Source: Thermosulfurimonas sp. F29 (GTDB taxonomy: Bacteria > Desulfobacterota > Thermodesulfobacteria > Thermodesulfobacteriales > Thermodesulfobacteriaceae). From it: 64,000 nt of DNA. The notes below the pieces were generated by a model, which saw only the letters and a program-made list of their open reading frames with translations, was not told the DNA's origin and did not search any database. Where the stretch lies: positions 186,001 through 250,000 of the forward strand of contig NZ_JAIFYA010000003.1 in the NCBI RefSeq assembly GCF_019688735.1, read 5' to 3'. The position numbers and the translations under genes were made by a program. Positions 8,060-20,019 of this stretch are shown one piece after another (the stretch's first letter is position 1; the number at the start of each line of letters is the position of its first letter).

Positions 8060-8446
8060 TCAAACGAAAATTACATCGAGTCCTTTTACCCTTTCAAAAT
8101 CACTATCCGTGGTGATCACGGCCTTACATCCCTCCTCTATGAAACCGGTCAAAATTAAGGCGTCCAGAGCAGGCAAACCGAAAGCCATGCTGATCTTCGA
8201 AGCTCTGGCGAAAGTCTCCTTCTTCAGTTCGACCACCGTGACCCCTTCACAAAAGTCTCTCAAAAACCTCATGGCCTTCTCGTAACCGATCCCCCTCCTC
8301 ATGAGCACCTTAGGAAACTCATACCATGAGACTGTACTCACGACCCCGCGCCATTTTCCGGAAGCCAGTTTCTCGGCATACCCTCTGGAGCGTTCATCTC
8401 CTTCGTATAGCTTCAGCAGGAAACCCGTATCAAGCCCGACCCTCAT
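8060..8446 (-). CDS. vapC: VapC-type PIN-domain toxin
   Basis: A 128-aa PIN-domain ribonuclease. Acidic active-site residues lie in VGLDTGFLL, TVSWYEFPKV, LPALDALIL and ITTDSDFE. VapC toxins cleave RNA (often tRNA or rRNA) when not held by their antitoxin. ATG 8446 follows GGAGAGG. It overlaps the end of the vapB-like gene by 17 nt, a layout typical of a translationally coupled toxin-antitoxin pair. Confidence 0.88.
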   Translation of the reverse strand: MRVGLDTGFLLKLYEGDERSRGYAEKLASGKWRGVVSTVSWYEFPKVLMRRGIGYEKAMRFLRDFCEGVTVVELKKETFARASKISMAFGLPALDALILTGFIEEGCKAVITTDSDFERVKGLDVIFV

Positions 8447-8696
8447 CGAAGAGCCTCTCCTTCTTTCTTTCCTTCTCTTGATAGGCATTCCAGACCTCGA
8501 TCAGACCTTCATCTTTCTCTCCTGTCCAGCGGTCCAGAAATTTCCTCATTTTGTTCTTCCTTTCCTCGTATAGAAAAAAATCCTCCAGCGCTTTCTGTAT
8601 GACCCTAGATATGGATTCTCCCGTCTCTCTCGAGAGTTCTTCCAGTCGCTTTCTCATCTCCTTCGGCAGGTAGATCGTCAACGGTCCTCCTCTCAT
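8430..8696 (-). CDS. vapB: Ribbon-helix-helix antitoxin (VapB/CopG-like)
   Basis: An 88-aa protein whose N-terminus (PLTIYLPKEMRKRLEELSRETGESISRVIQKAL) is a ribbon-helix-helix DNA-binding fold that usually represses its own promoter. The charged C-terminal half would mask the toxin. It is the first gene of the pair and overlaps vapC. Confidence 0.82.
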   Translation of the reverse strand: MRGGPLTIYLPKEMRKRLEELSRETGESISRVIQKALEDFFLYEERKNKMRKFLDRWTGEKDEGLIEVWNAYQEKERKKERLFDEGRA

Positions 8697-8811
8697 ATGA
8701 CCCCTCCGGTTCTTTTATAAGAGGAATATAAGACACCAAAAGGCTTGAATCAATCTCCTTGCCCGATCCTGTATCTGATCCCTCGGCGTAAATGTCCTTT
8801 GATCCTTATTC

Positions 8812-8850
8812 CTTCTCCGCGGAGGGAGGGGGCCTCCCTCCGCGGGGAGG
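8812..8850. repeat. Strong hairpin upstream of pmbA
   Basis: A perfect 13-bp inverted repeat (CCGCGGAGGGAGG, 3-nt loop), extendable to about 18 bp with G-T pairs. No T-run follows, so it does not look like a simple terminator. The rest of 8697-8893 shows no gene. Confidence 0.6.
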
Positions 8851-8893
8851 ATCGGGGTAAAGTTTTTGGGAATCGGGATGGAGGTATCGAATC

Positions 8894-10204
8894 GTGGAGG
8901 ACCTTTTTGAGCCTGTGGTCGAGGTGGCCCGCCGGCACGGAGTGTGGGCGGAACTATGGGGAGAGGTCACCGAGGGCCTCACCGTGGAACGGCGGGACGG
9001 AAGGGTTCACGCGGTAGAACCCTATCGGGAGACCGTATTTTCCGTGCGCATCATTCACCGGGGCCGTGCGGGCCTTTCCTACACCACCCGTGCCGAGGCG
9101 GAGGCCATAAGAAAGGCCGCCGAAAGGGCCCTGGAGCTCGCCCGCCTGTCGGAGGAAGAGGGAGCCGTCCCGGATCCGCAGCCCCTTCCAGAGGTGCCCG
9201 AGGTCCGCGTGGCGCACCGGGAGGCCGGGGAACTGGCCGGTCTTCTTGAGGAGGCGGAGGAAGAGGCCCTCACGGCCGACCCCCGGGTGCACCGGATCGA
9301 ACGGTCCGTGCTCTCCTGGTCCGAGACGCAATATCTGATCTTCCAGAGCGAGGGGGTGTCGGCCCGCTGGTCCGGCGGACACTATCAATTTCTCATCTCC
9401 GTTACGGCCCGGGAGGGAGAGGAGGAACGCTCGGCCTGGGAGTGGCGGGAGGCCCCGGCCCTGGAAAACCTGAATCTCCGGGGGCTTTCCCGGGAGGCTG
9501 CGGAAAGGGCCGCCGGGCTCCTCTCGGCCCGAAAGATTCCCTCCCGGAGGCTTCCCGTGATCTTTCCTCCCCAGGCCGCGGTCTCCCTCCTGGAAACGCT
9601 ATCCCATTCCTTCTGCGGGGACGAGGTGGCCCGGGGGCGATCCCGGCTCGCCGGCAGGGTGGGCGAACGGGTCTTCGCCCCCCACCTGACCCTGGTGGAC
9701 GATGGACTCCTCCCGCAAGGGGCGGAAACCCGTCCCTTCGACGACGAAGGCGCCCCCCAGAAGGAAACGATCCTGGTGGGCGAGGGAGTCCTGGAGGGGT
9801 TTCTCTACGATACCCGGTGGGGACGCCGGGCGGGCGTTCCCTCCACCGGCAACGCCCGCCGAGCCTCCTTCAGGACGCTGCCCTCGGTCTCCCCCACCAA
9901 TCTTTACCTCCGCCCGGGGGAACACTCCCTGGATTCCTTGCGTCGATCCGCGCCCGCCGTGCTGGAGATCTGCGAGATGCTGGGATGGCACACCACCGAT
10001 CCCATCTCCGGAGACTTCTCCGTGGGGATCTCCGGTTTCCTCCATCAGAACGGAGAACGATACCCGGTGGCCGGTCTGGCCCTCTCGGGTAACCTCTTCG
10101 ATCTTCTCCGAAGGGTGGAGGCCGTGGGAAGAGACCTTACCTTTTACGGGGATACCGGAAGTCCCTCCCTTTTAATCCCCGATCTGGATCTCTCGGGGAG
10201 CTGA
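8894..10204 (+). CDS. pmbA: TldD/PmbA-family protein, PmbA (TldE)-like
   Basis: A 436-aa peptidase U62 family protein. The family's conserved segments are present ([55 protein letters not shown] and a terminal DLDLSGS). No HExxxH metal site is seen, which fits PmbA/TldE, the partner that pairs with metalloprotease TldD in degrading or maturing peptides. No tldD is in this window. The GTG start at 8894 follows GGAGG at 8880-8884. Confidence 0.85.
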   Translation: MEDLFEPVVEVARRHGVWAELWGEVTEGLTVERRDGRVHAVEPYRETVFSVRIIHRGRAGLSYTTRAEAEAIRKAAERALELARLSEEEGAVPDPQPLPEVPEVRVAHREAGELAGLLEEAEEEALTADPRVHRIERSVLSWSETQYLIFQSEGVSARWSGGHYQFLISVTAREGEEERSAWEWREAPALENLNLRGLSREAAERAAGLLSARKIPSRRLPVIFPPQAAVSLLETLSHSFCGDEVARGRSRLAGRVGERVFAPHLTLVDDGLLPQGAETRPFDDEGAPQKETILVGEGVLEGFLYDTRWGRRAGVPSTGNARRASFRTLPSVSPTNLYLRPGEHSLDSLRRSAPAVLEICEMLGWHTTDPISGDFSVGISGFLHQNGERYPVAGLALSGNLFDLLRRVEAVGRDLTFYGDTGSPSLLIPDLDLSGS

Positions 10205-10280
10205 AACTTGCCTCCCCTCCATTAGGGGTTACCTTAAGCATAGCTGTCTTCATATCAAGATTCTGCCGACGGGGTTGAAC

Positions 10281-13028
<2,748 letters not shown>

Positions 13029-13030
13029 AT

Positions 13031-15055
13031 TTACGACCACTCCAGGGCCATCTGTCTTAGCCGGAAGAGCCGATCGCGCAGGGCCGCCGCCTTCTCGAAC
13101 TCGAGATTCCGGGCGGCCTTCTTCATTTCCTTTTCCACCCGGCGGATCTCCTTCCTGAGTTCCTCCAGACTCTCAAACCGGTCCTCGTCCTCCACCTCGA
13201 GGAGTTTCGGGAGATCCACATAGTCCGCCTCGGCGATGCGGGCCAGCGTGTCCTCCACCGCCTTGGTGATCGTGCGGGGGGTGATGCCGTGTCGGCGGTT
13301 GTATTCCTCCTGAATGCGCCGGCGACGGTTGGTCTCCTCGATGGCCTTTTTCATGGAAGGGGTGACGGTGTCGGCGTAAAGGATGACCGTGCCGTTTACA
13401 TTCCGGGCCGCCCGGCCCATCATCTGGATGAGCGAACGCTCCGAGCGCAGAAACCCCTCCTTGTCCGCGTCCAGAATGGCCACCAGCGACACCTCCGGGA
13501 GGTCAAGCCCCTCGCGCAGGAGGTTGATCCCCACGAGAACATCAAAGACCCCCCGGCGCAGGTCCCTTATGATCCTTGCCCGCTCCAGGGTCTTTATGTC
13601 CGAGTGGAGGTACTTCACCTTAATTCCCAGATCGGCGTAGTACTCGGTCAACTCCTCGGCCATGCGCTTGGTGAGGGTGCAGACCAGGACGCGTTCGCCC
13701 CGGGCCACCCGTCGGCGGATTTCGCCCAGCAGATCGTCCACCTGGTTTTCCGCGGGTCGGACCTCCACCCGGGGATCGAGAAGACCCGTGGGCCTTATGA
13801 TCTGTTCGATCACCCGGCCTCCGGACTTCTCAAGCTCGTAGGGGCCGGGGGTGGCCGAAACATAGATCACCTGGTTCACCCGGGCCTCGAACTCCTCAAA
13901 GGTCAGGGGCCGATTGTCAAGGGCCGAGGGAAGCCGGAAGCCGTATTCCACCAGGGTCTCCTTCCGGGATCTGTCCCCCCGATACATTCCGGCGAGCTGC
14001 GGAACGGTGATGTGACTCTCGTCGATGAAGATGAGAAAGTCGTCCGGAAAGTAATCGAGAAGGGTGTAAGGGGGCTCCCCCGGCCTGCGGCCGTCGAGAT
14101 GACGGCTGTAATTCTCGATGCCGTGACAGTAGCCCATCTCCTCGAGCATCTCCAGGTCGTAGAGGGTGCGCTTTTTGAGGCGTTCGGCGTAGAGGTGCTG
14201 GCCCCGTTCCTCGAACCAGCGCACCCGCTCCTCCAGTTCCTTCCGGATCTCCTCGATGGCCCGCCGGAGCCGGTCCTCCCCGGTCACATAGTGGGTGGCC
14301 GGAAAGATAACGGTATCCCTGAGGCGTCCCAGCACCTTCCCCCGGAAGGGATCAATGACCTTGATGGCCTCGATTTCGTCCCCGAAAAGCTCGACGCGCA
14401 GCGCCCGTTTTTCTTCACTGGCCGGGAAGATCTCGATCACATCCCCGCGCACCCGGAAGGTCCCCCGTTTAAAGTCGTAGTCGTTGCGTTCGTAGTGCAT
14501 GGTAACCAGGCGGCGGATTATCCGGTCCCGGGAAAGACTCTCCCCCACCCGCAGGTAGAGGTGCATCCGGGCGTATTCCTCGGGAGAGCCCAGGCCGTAA
14601 ATGCAGGAAACGCTCGCCACCACGATCACATCCCGGCGGGAGAGTACCGCGGAGGTGGCCGCGTGCCTGAGACGATCTATGAGGTCGTTTATGGAGGCGT
14701 CCTTTTCGATGTAGGTGTCGGTGGCCGGGATGTAGGCCTCGGGCTGGTAGTAGTCGTAGTAGGACACGAAGTATTCCACGGCGTTTTCCGGGAAAAAACG
14801 GCGAAACTCGTGGTAGAGCTGGGCGGCCAGGGTCTTGTTCGGAGCGATGACCAGGGTGGGACGGTTGACCCGGGCGATCACATTGGCCATGGTAAAGGTC
14901 TTGCCGGAGCCGGTCACCCCGAGGAGCACCTGGTGTTTCACCCCGGAAAGAATCCCCTCCACCAGGGCCTCGATGGCCCGGGGCTGGTCCCCGGTGGGTT
15001 TCAGCTCCGTGGCCAGGTGGAACCTTTCCTCCCTAACCCGCGGCCCGTAAAACAT
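13031..15055 (-). CDS. uvrB: Excinuclease ABC subunit B
   Basis: A 674-aa nucleotide-excision repair helicase-like protein. Visible are Walker [11 protein letters not shown], the beta-hairpin segment [16 protein letters not shown] in [29 protein letters not shown] and a C-terminal UVR motif ([25 protein letters not shown]), which contacts UvrC. ATG 15055 lies 5 nt after the stop of a RelE-like toxin gene and has no clear ribosome site of its own, so uvrB may be translated by coupling. Confidence 0.96.
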   Translation of the reverse strand: MFYGPRVREERFHLATELKPTGDQPRAIEALVEGILSGVKHQVLLGVTGSGKTFTMANVIARVNRPTLVIAPNKTLAAQLYHEFRRFFPENAVEYFVSYYDYYQPEAYIPATDTYIEKDASINDLIDRLRHAATSAVLSRRDVIVVASVSCIYGLGSPEEYARMHLYLRVGESLSRDRIIRRLVTMHYERNDYDFKRGTFRVRGDVIEIFPASEEKRALRVELFGDEIEAIKVIDPFRGKVLGRLRDTVIFPATHYVTGEDRLRRAIEEIRKELEERVRWFEERGQHLYAERLKKRTLYDLEMLEEMGYCHGIENYSRHLDGRRPGEPPYTLLDYFPDDFLIFIDESHITVPQLAGMYRGDRSRKETLVEYGFRLPSALDNRPLTFEEFEARVNQVIYVSATPGPYELEKSGGRVIEQIIRPTGLLDPRVEVRPAENQVDDLLGEIRRRVARGERVLVCTLTKRMAEELTEYYADLGIKVKYLHSDIKTLERARIIRDLRRGVFDVLVGINLLREGLDLPEVSLVAILDADKEGFLRSERSLIQMMGRAARNVNGTVILYADTVTPSMKKAIEETNRRRRIQEEYNRRHGITPRTITKAVEDTLARIAEADYVDLPKLLEVEDEDRFESLEELRKEIRRVEKEMKKAARNLEFEKAAALRDRLFRLRQMALEWS

Positions 15056-15060
15056 GACTA

Positions 15061-15330
15061 TCAAGGAAAGTGCTTATAAATGTCTTTTCTATGCAAAATG
15101 CGAACAAAAATTACCGTGTCTTCTTCAATCTCTAGGCCTATTCTGTAGTCTCCAATCTTAATTCTCCATTGGTTTGATCCGCTTCTCAATTTTTCCAAAT
15201 CTCCTTTAAACTCTGCTATCTCTCCTATGTTTTCCAATATTTCTATCGTATCCTTTACCTTTGCCAAAACAGTTTTATCTTTGATTTTCTTCAAATCCCT
15301 CTTAAAGCTTTTCTCAAACTTTACTTTCAT
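15061..15330 (-). CDS. RelE/ParE-family toxin
   Basis: An 89-aa RelE/ParE fold protein ([47 protein letters not shown]). Members are ribosome-dependent mRNA interferases or gyrase poisons; which applies here cannot be told. It overlaps the preceding antitoxin by 4 nt (ATGA), and its stop is 5 nt before the uvrB start. Its A/T-rich codon use contrasts with GC-rich uvrB, suggesting separate acquisition. Confidence 0.88.
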   Translation of the reverse strand: MKVKFEKSFKRDLKKIKDKTVLAKVKDTIEILENIGEIAEFKGDLEKLRSGSNQWRIKIGDYRIGLEIEEDTVIFVRILHRKDIYKHFP

Positions 15331-15527
15331 TTGGAAAGTATTTCCATTATTTCGTCCTTGCTTACAAAATCACCTTTTCTTCCCTCTTCAATTGCCTTAC
15401 TTAGAGCAACATCTTCTATGACCTCCTCCACGATTTCTTTAAACAGTTCGCGCTTCTCCATCATAATTTTAAGTAAAACTTCTTCCAAAATGGCTTTAAG
15501 TTCCTGCTCTTTCAAGGTTATTTGCAT
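15327..15527 (-). CDS. Antitoxin of the RelE/ParE-type pair
   Basis: A 66-aa, highly charged helical protein (LKEQELKAILEEVLLKIM...). ATG 15527 has a perfect GGAGG six nt upstream; the longer open frame upstream runs into the Uma2 gene and is not supported. Position and 4-nt overlap with the toxin define its role. No DNA-binding fold is obvious in so short a sequence. Confidence 0.75.
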   Translation of the reverse strand: MQITLKEQELKAILEEVLLKIMMEKRELFKEIVEEVIEDVALSKAIEEGRKGDFVSKDEIMEILSK

Positions 15528-15552
15528 TTTTTTCCTCCTGATAAAGCGTGTT

Positions 15553-16113
15553 TTATGATGGTCGGCGGAAAAGTCTGGCGAAGGGGAAGTTGATGGCGCA
15601 GGGGCCGAGGTGGAAGGTGAAATCCTCCCGCACGAACACCCCACGGCTCCGATAACGCCCCCCGGAAAGCTCGAAGACCTCGGCCTCCTCCCGATCCGGG
15701 TCCACCAGCACATAGTACTTCACTCCGGCCTCCTGATATAGGTTGAACTTGAGGATGCGGTCCTTGGCGGCGGTGGCCGCGGAAAGCACCTCGAAGACCA
15801 GGACCGGGGCCTCGGTGAGGGGTCCGTCCTCGGGGAGCTTTCCGCAGAAGACCAGGTTGTCCGGCTGCACCACCGTGTCCTCGGCGATCTTCCAGTCCAC
15901 CGGAAGAAGGGCCACGCACCCGGGACAGTCCGCCTCCTCCAAGGCCTCCTCGAGAAGACGATGGACGCGTCCGCTCAACAGCTGATGTTTGGGGCGGGGC
16001 AAGGGGGCCATGGCGTAGGGCACCCCCTGAATGAGCTCCCACCGCCCCTCCCATTGACGGTAGTCCTCGTAGGTGTAATGGGGAAAGGCCCTCAAGATCC
16101 CCGGCGAACCCAT
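15553..16113 (-). CDS. Uma2-family (DUF820) restriction-endonuclease-like protein
   Basis: A 186-aa PD-(D/E)XK-fold protein: YTYEDYRQWEGRWELIQG, VVQPDNLVFC, PVLVFEVLSAATAAKDRILKF and VKYYVLVDPD are the usual Uma2 landmarks. Function in cells is unknown; the family is common in cyanobacteria and thermophiles. I chose ATG 16113 because GGAGGAGG lies just upstream; an ATG at 16149 would overlap larC by 11 nt. Confidence 0.82.
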   Translation of the reverse strand: MGSPGILRAFPHYTYEDYRQWEGRWELIQGVPYAMAPLPRPKHQLLSGRVHRLLEEALEEADCPGCVALLPVDWKIAEDTVVQPDNLVFCGKLPEDGPLTEAPVLVFEVLSAATAAKDRILKFNLYQEAGVKYYVLVDPDREEAEVFELSGGRYRSRGVFVREDFTFHLGPCAINFPFARLFRRPS

Positions 16114-16138
16114 GGGCCTCCTCCATAAAGAGGTTCTT

Positions 16139-17344
16139 TTACTTTTCATTATAGCCGATTTTTTCGAGATATCTCTCCGTCCATCTTTCCAGGTCCTTTT
16201 TGATCCGGTGGAGGGGTTTTCTTTCCTTCAAAGCCACTCCGGCCAGGTCCTCGTGTTCGGGTTTGGCCTTGAGGCGGCCCGAGGGGGTTCGAGCCAGTTT
16301 GAGGCGCACCGTCCCGTAAGGGGTTTCCATTTCCCGCACCTCCCGCGGGAGAACGCGCCTTTTCACCCGTCGGATACGCACGCCCAGAGTGGAGGTCTCC
16401 TCCAGAACGAGGTCGGAAAGCCGGGAGACCTCCTCCGGGCGGCAGAGCACCTCGAGCCTCACCCCGGGCCGGCCCTTTTTCATGAAGCGGGGGGAAAATC
16501 CCACATCGAGAGCCCCTGCCGAAAGGAGCCTTTCGGCCACATGGGCCAGGGTCTCCGGGGTCTCGTCGTCGAGATCGGTGACTATTTCGCAGACCTCTTC
16601 TTTTCCGATGCGGGAGGAGGTTCCCACCAGGAGGCGCAGGAGGTTGGGACGGGTGCTCAGCTCGTGATGGCCGGCCCCGAGGCCCACCGTCTCGAGGGAC
16701 ATTTCGGGGAGGGGGCCGAAGCCCCGGGCGAGCACCCGCACCAGGGCCGCTCCGGTGGGGGTCACGGTTTCCAGGCGTTCCTCCACGCCGTAGACCGGCA
16801 CGCCCCTGAGGATCTCCAGGGTGGCCGGTGCCGGGAGGGGAAGCACACCGTGGGCCGTATGGATCAGGCCCTGTCCCAGAGGAAGGGGCGAGACATAAAG
16901 CTCGGTGATGCCGAGACGCTCGAGCCCCCAGAGGACGCCCAGCACATCCCCCAGGGTATCCCAGGCCGAAAGCTCGTGGAGGTTCACGGCCTCCAGACTT
17001 ACCCCGTGTACCCGGGCCTCGGCCTCAAAGATCCGTCGGAAAACCCCCCGGGCCTTTTCCCGCAACCCTTCGGAAAGATCCAGACGGTCAAGAAGGGCCA
17101 TGAACTCCGCAAACCGGGAGGGAAGCCCTCCGGGTTCGGCCGCGGAAAGGCGGACCCTCAGGGCGGAGATCCCGGCCACCGAAACGCGTTCGGTTTTAAG
17201 AATAAGACCCCCGGGGAGGGTGGACAGGAAGGTGGAAAGATCCTCTTCCGGAACCCCGGCCGCGATGAGGGCCGCCAGGAACATGTCCCCGGCCACCCCC
17301 CCCACGGCCTGGAGGTAGGCCCGCTTATTTTCCCTTTCGGTCAT
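16139..17344 (-). CDS. larC: LarC, nickel-pincer cofactor biosynthesis protein
   Basis: A 401-aa LarC/DUF111 protein that inserts nickel into pyridinium-dithiocarboxylate mononucleotide to make the nickel-pincer cofactor of lactate racemase and related enzymes. Landmarks are AVGGVAGDMFLAAL, NLHELSAWDTLGDV, PTGAALVRVLARGFG, VGLGAGHHEL and CEIVTDLDDETPETLAHV. It appears as one continuous protein, without the frameshift that splits larC in lactobacilli. LarB and LarE are not in the window. It is divergent from tRNA-Leu. Confidence 0.93.
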   Translation of the reverse strand: MTERENKRAYLQAVGGVAGDMFLAALIAAGVPEEDLSTFLSTLPGGLILKTERVSVAGISALRVRLSAAEPGGLPSRFAEFMALLDRLDLSEGLREKARGVFRRIFEAEARVHGVSLEAVNLHELSAWDTLGDVLGVLWGLERLGITELYVSPLPLGQGLIHTAHGVLPLPAPATLEILRGVPVYGVEERLETVTPTGAALVRVLARGFGPLPEMSLETVGLGAGHHELSTRPNLLRLLVGTSSRIGKEEVCEIVTDLDDETPETLAHVAERLLSAGALDVGFSPRFMKKGRPGVRLEVLCRPEEVSRLSDLVLEETSTLGVRIRRVKRRVLPREVREMETPYGTVRLKLARTPSGRLKAKPEHEDLAGVALKERKPLHRIKKDLERWTERYLEKIGYNEK

Positions 17345-17412
17345 GCCGAAAAGAATAGGATAAGATCCCGCGTTTGGCCAGAGCCAGTTTCCGGTTATAA
17401 TTTTGGGCAGGA

Positions 17413-17440
17413 TTGACAGGTTCGGGTTTTCATTTTACTT
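17413..17440 (+). promoter_or_regulatory. Promoter of tRNA-Leu
   Basis: A perfect -35 TTGACA (17413-17418) is followed after about 16 bp by a weak -10 (TTACTT, 17435-17440), ten bases before the mature tRNA 5' end. Confidence 0.5.
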
Positions 17441-17450
17441 CTTTAAACGA

Positions 17451-17537
17451 GCCGAGGTGGCGGAATTGGTAGACGCGCTGGATTCAGGATCCAGTGGGGA
17501 TACCCCCGTGCGGGTTCGAGTCCCGCCCTCGGCACCA
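17451..17537 (+). tRNA. tRNA-Leu (CAG)
   Basis: An 87-nt cloverleaf with encoded CCA. Acceptor GCCGAGG pairs with CCTCGGC, the anticodon loop TTCAGGA gives CAG, and a long variable arm and GGTTCGAGTCCC T-arm are present. The 3' end faces a decayed integrase fragment, suggesting an old integration site. Confidence 0.97.
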
Positions 17538-17714
17538 TCTTTTCCTTGATTATCACGGCTTTCAGAAAGGCGGGGTCGCTTCCAGAGACGGTGTGGGGAC
17601 ACCTTAAATAATCCCTCTCAATCCGTTGATATTCAAAGGAATTGTCGAAGGTTCGTGTTGAAAATTACTCTCAACAAGTGAGGTTTAGGGGATTCGATTT
17701 CCGATTTTGGGTGA

Positions 17715-18066
17715 TTATTCCCGATTAGAGGAAGCCTTCTTTTCCTGCTTCTCGAGCCAGTCCCCAAGGGAAACCAGCTTTCGGGACCGGTCCTCCACCT
17801 CGGAAAGGGTGATGAGCTTCGGGTTGAGACGGACATACTTCCGGGTGGTTCTCACTTCCGAATGTCCCATGTAAGCTCCAATCTCCTCATAGGAAAGGCC
17901 TGTTTGAGCAGCTGATAGGCGAAATAGTGCCTCACGCCCTCATATCAAGACCTATCTCAGCGCAAGCCTTCCTCCAGAGCTTTGAAAGCAGGGCCTCCCC
18001 GTAGTGGTCCGCCCTCGAATGCGAGAACACAAAAAGGGACCTTTTGCGCCGGAAGAAGGCTCTACC
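17715..18066 (-). pseudogene. Tyrosine integrase C-terminal remnant (two frameshifts)
   Basis: Reading leftward in three successive frames gives KRSLFVFSHSRADHYG..., then GVRHYFAYQLLKQ, then GLSYEEIGAYMGHSEVRTTRKYV. These are the catalytic R-H, G-H and Tyr regions of a tyrosine recombinase, with single-base frame changes near DMR/GVRH and LKQ/GLSY. The N-terminal half is missing. It resembles, distantly, the intact integrase at 40039-41325. It points toward the 3' end of tRNA-Leu, just as the intact integrase points toward tRNA-Arg, so it is probably what remains of an older element inserted there. The rest of 17538-18217 shows no gene. Confidence 0.8.
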
Positions 18067-18217
18067 TTTTCCCTTTATACCCGGACACAAAAATTTAGGT
18101 ACCACCACCCCGCCGTCCCTTCAGACTCAAGCGTTTCCGGGACGCGTCAAAGAGTGTCAAAAACTCGCTTATCGCAATAGGGTCTCAATTACGATGTCCT
18201 CTAACTGGGCTTTTTTT

Positions 18218-18271
18218 CGAGGAATTTGGCGCGCCCGGGAGGACTCGAACCTCCAACCTTTGGATTCGTAG
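18218..18271. repeat. attL: displaced 3' half of tRNA-Arg
   Basis: Matches 41761-41814 at 53 of 54 positions, from the anticodon loop of tRNA-Arg through CCA and nine bases beyond. It is not a functional tRNA because the 5' half is absent. Confidence 0.92.
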
Positions 18272-18477
18272 GAAAATACGCCCCTTCGTGCGAGGCAGTA
18301 AAAGCGAGAAAACGAAAGAAATCGTGCGTTCGTGAGGCGCTCTTTCTTTCCCTGGATTTTCCCTGAGTGGATGTGGTGTAGTTAAGGGTAAACATATACA
18401 ACATCTAGGGGTCCCGTGCACCGCAGCAGTGGCGAGGCATTCCGGCGAACGGGTTGAGAGGCGAGGAAAAGAGAGGA

Positions 18478-18499
18478 CCCCGGGAACTGCCCCCCGGGG
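18478..18499 (-). terminator. Terminator after the pilin-like gene
   Basis: A 7-bp GC stem (CCCCGGG) whose minus-strand product is followed by a T-rich tract, 8 nt past the stop of the pilin-like gene. The stretch 18272-18477 shows no gene. Confidence 0.55.
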
Positions 18500-18506
18500 T
18501 GGCGGG

Positions 18507-19169
18507 TTAGAAGACGAGCCAGATGTAAGCGTCACCCGACACACATCTAAAACCATTTATGACGTGCTCGCCCCACCGGACCGAGCCGTTCTCGGGACCG
18601 TCGCCGTTATCCAACCTTTCATCCAAGGCGTCGAGGAAGCGGATGAAGGGGTGGTCCGGCTCAGGCAAGCAGCGGTAATACACGTATCTGTTCCGCGGGT
18701 CGGCCTTCCAGACGTAGTCGAGCGGCGAAACGTTCGCGGACGCGCGCAGGCGAACAAATACGCGCCGGTAAGGGTTTTCGTCCGCGAGCCAGACCCAGAC
18801 CTCTGGGTCAAAAACAACTAGTTTGTTGCGCAAAACATCATCCGTGCTGAGATACCCTATGTCGAACAGCGCAGCTAGAAAGAAACCGCGACGAGAGAGT
18901 CCCGCAATATACAGCGGTTCGAGGTCTTGCGAGTATCCCTGCGTGCTCACTGTCGCATCCTTCACCCAGACATCCCCCTCACGGACGAGAGCGGACTGGA
19001 ACGCCGTTCGTACCGCCAGGACATCCTCTATCGCGGCGGCTATCCGTGCTTTTTCTATCCACTGTAGGATTAAAGGCGCAACGACCGCCGCGATAACGGC
19101 AACGACCGCGACGGCAAGAACCACCTGCAAGACCGCGCTTCCTCTCTGTCTGTGTCTCTGTCTGCGCAT
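18507..19169 (-). CDS. Type IV pilin-like protein
   Basis: A 220-aa protein with a short basic leader (MRRQRHRQRG) followed by a continuous hydrophobic helix (SAVLQVVLAVAVVAVIAAVVAP) and an amphipathic stretch, the layout of prepilin-peptidase substrates cut after Gly. The usual Glu at mature position 5 is Gln here. The C-terminal ~160 residues are a soluble domain with no family I recognise and only two cysteines. It might be a surface fibre or adhesin for DNA transfer; that is inference from its place in the element. The start follows GGGGGTGAGG. It is the leftmost gene of the element. Confidence 0.6.
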   Translation of the reverse strand: MRRQRHRQRGSAVLQVVLAVAVVAVIAAVVAPLILQWIEKARIAAAIEDVLAVRTAFQSALVREGDVWVKDATVSTQGYSQDLEPLYIAGLSRRGFFLAALFDIGYLSTDDVLRNKLVVFDPEVWVWLADENPYRRVFVRLRASANVSPLDYVWKADPRNRYVYYRCLPEPDHPFIRFLDALDERLDNGDGPENGSVRWGEHVINGFRCVSGDAYIWLVF

Positions 19170-19684
19170 ACCCTCACCCCCTACATGTTTTTCTATATGT
19201 TTGTAGGAAAGAAGAACGAGAGAAAAATTTCTTGCGTTGAGAAAAGGTTTTCGAGGACTGTTCGTCAGAAAAAAGGTTCACGGGAAAGAGAAAACAGAGA
19301 AAATTTCTGTTTATCCTCGCCTCACCTCGACGGCCTCGACCGGGTGAGGCATTCGAGGTTTTTCTTGGTTGGCTTGTAAGAGTTCCTACAAAGTAGCCAT
19401 CCACTTTACCTAAAACCTCGCCGGACCGCGTCTGAAAAACCTCTCTAACAGTTCCGCGTGCGTTCCGTGGACGGGTGGGGTCGAACCGCAGCTCAGAAAA
19501 GGCGTTCTGGTCGTTCCTGGCCTGAATATATTTCGAAATTTTAAGCGAAAATCTTAAACAGGTATCAAACCCTTTGTTAGACATATCCCCTCAAAATTCC
19601 CCCTCTATGTTTCGAAATTTTACGGATTTTTCCCTGGCTCTTCTTTTACCCGAAAAGGACAAAAAACGAGTGGGAGGTGTCGTT
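19170..19684. other. Divergent interval with possible small minus-strand ORF
   Basis: This 515-bp stretch separates the divergent pilin-like and zinc-protein genes. It holds one copy of the 18-bp palindrome (19374-19391) and a half-copy of ACAGGTATC (near 19557). A minus-strand frame at 19174-19584 (MSNKGFDTCLRFSLKISKYI...) is open for 136 codons with a weak GAGGGG site, but it crosses the palindrome and its second half looks like noise. Confidence 0.4.
19374..19391. repeat. Element palindrome, copy P1
   Basis: TTGTAAGAGTTCCTACAA, fitting consensus TTGTAnGAnnTCnTACAA. It lies between the divergent pilin-like and zinc-protein genes. Confidence 0.75.
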
Positions 19685-19903
19685 ATGAAAGTGTGGCACA
19701 GGTTCAAGTGGAAGGATGGACATAAAGTAGACGAACTTACGGCAAGGAAAGCTATCCGGTATAAGTGCCTCGACTGCTCGTGTTGGAACGAACGGGAAGT
19801 GAGAGAGTGCGTCGTGAAAGACTGCCCTCTCTACCCGTTCCGTATGGGTTACGCTCGCCCACCGGAAAGTACCGTCGAACCGCCTGCCACCGAAACTACT
19901 TAA
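19685..19903 (+). CDS. Small Cys-rich phage-type zinc protein
   Basis: A 72-aa protein. The segment KAIRYKCLDCSCWNEREV, then ECVVKDCPLYPFRMG, matches a small phage and prophage family with four zinc-type cysteines (CxxC...C...CPLxPxRxG) whose function is unknown. ATG 19685 follows GGGAGG by 9 nt. It stands alone on the plus strand with a terminator directly after it. Confidence 0.8.
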   Translation: MKVWHRFKWKDGHKVDELTARKAIRYKCLDCSCWNEREVRECVVKDCPLYPFRMGYARPPESTVEPPATETT

Positions 19904-19915
19904 CCCTCACCTCAC

Positions 19916-19940
19916 GCGACGGGACTGGACATCCCGTCGC
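19916..19940 (+). terminator. Terminator after the zinc protein gene
   Basis: A perfect 9-bp stem GCGACGGGA with a 7-nt loop followed by CTTTC, 13 nt after the stop codon. Confidence 0.65.
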
Positions 19941-20019
19941 CTTTCAACCCTTCCTTAAACGCGTCGTTTTTCCCAAAATCCGGATATACGGTTTACCGTT
20001 TGAAAACGGAACGCGTCAA

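Noticed and set aside
8812-8850. Rho-independent terminator
   Set aside because: The stem is very strong but no T-run follows on either strand, and it lies upstream of genes rather than after one.
17344-17370. Sixth REP-like copy upstream of larC
   Set aside because: Only a loose match (AATAGGATAAGATCC) without symmetric arms; too degenerate to call.
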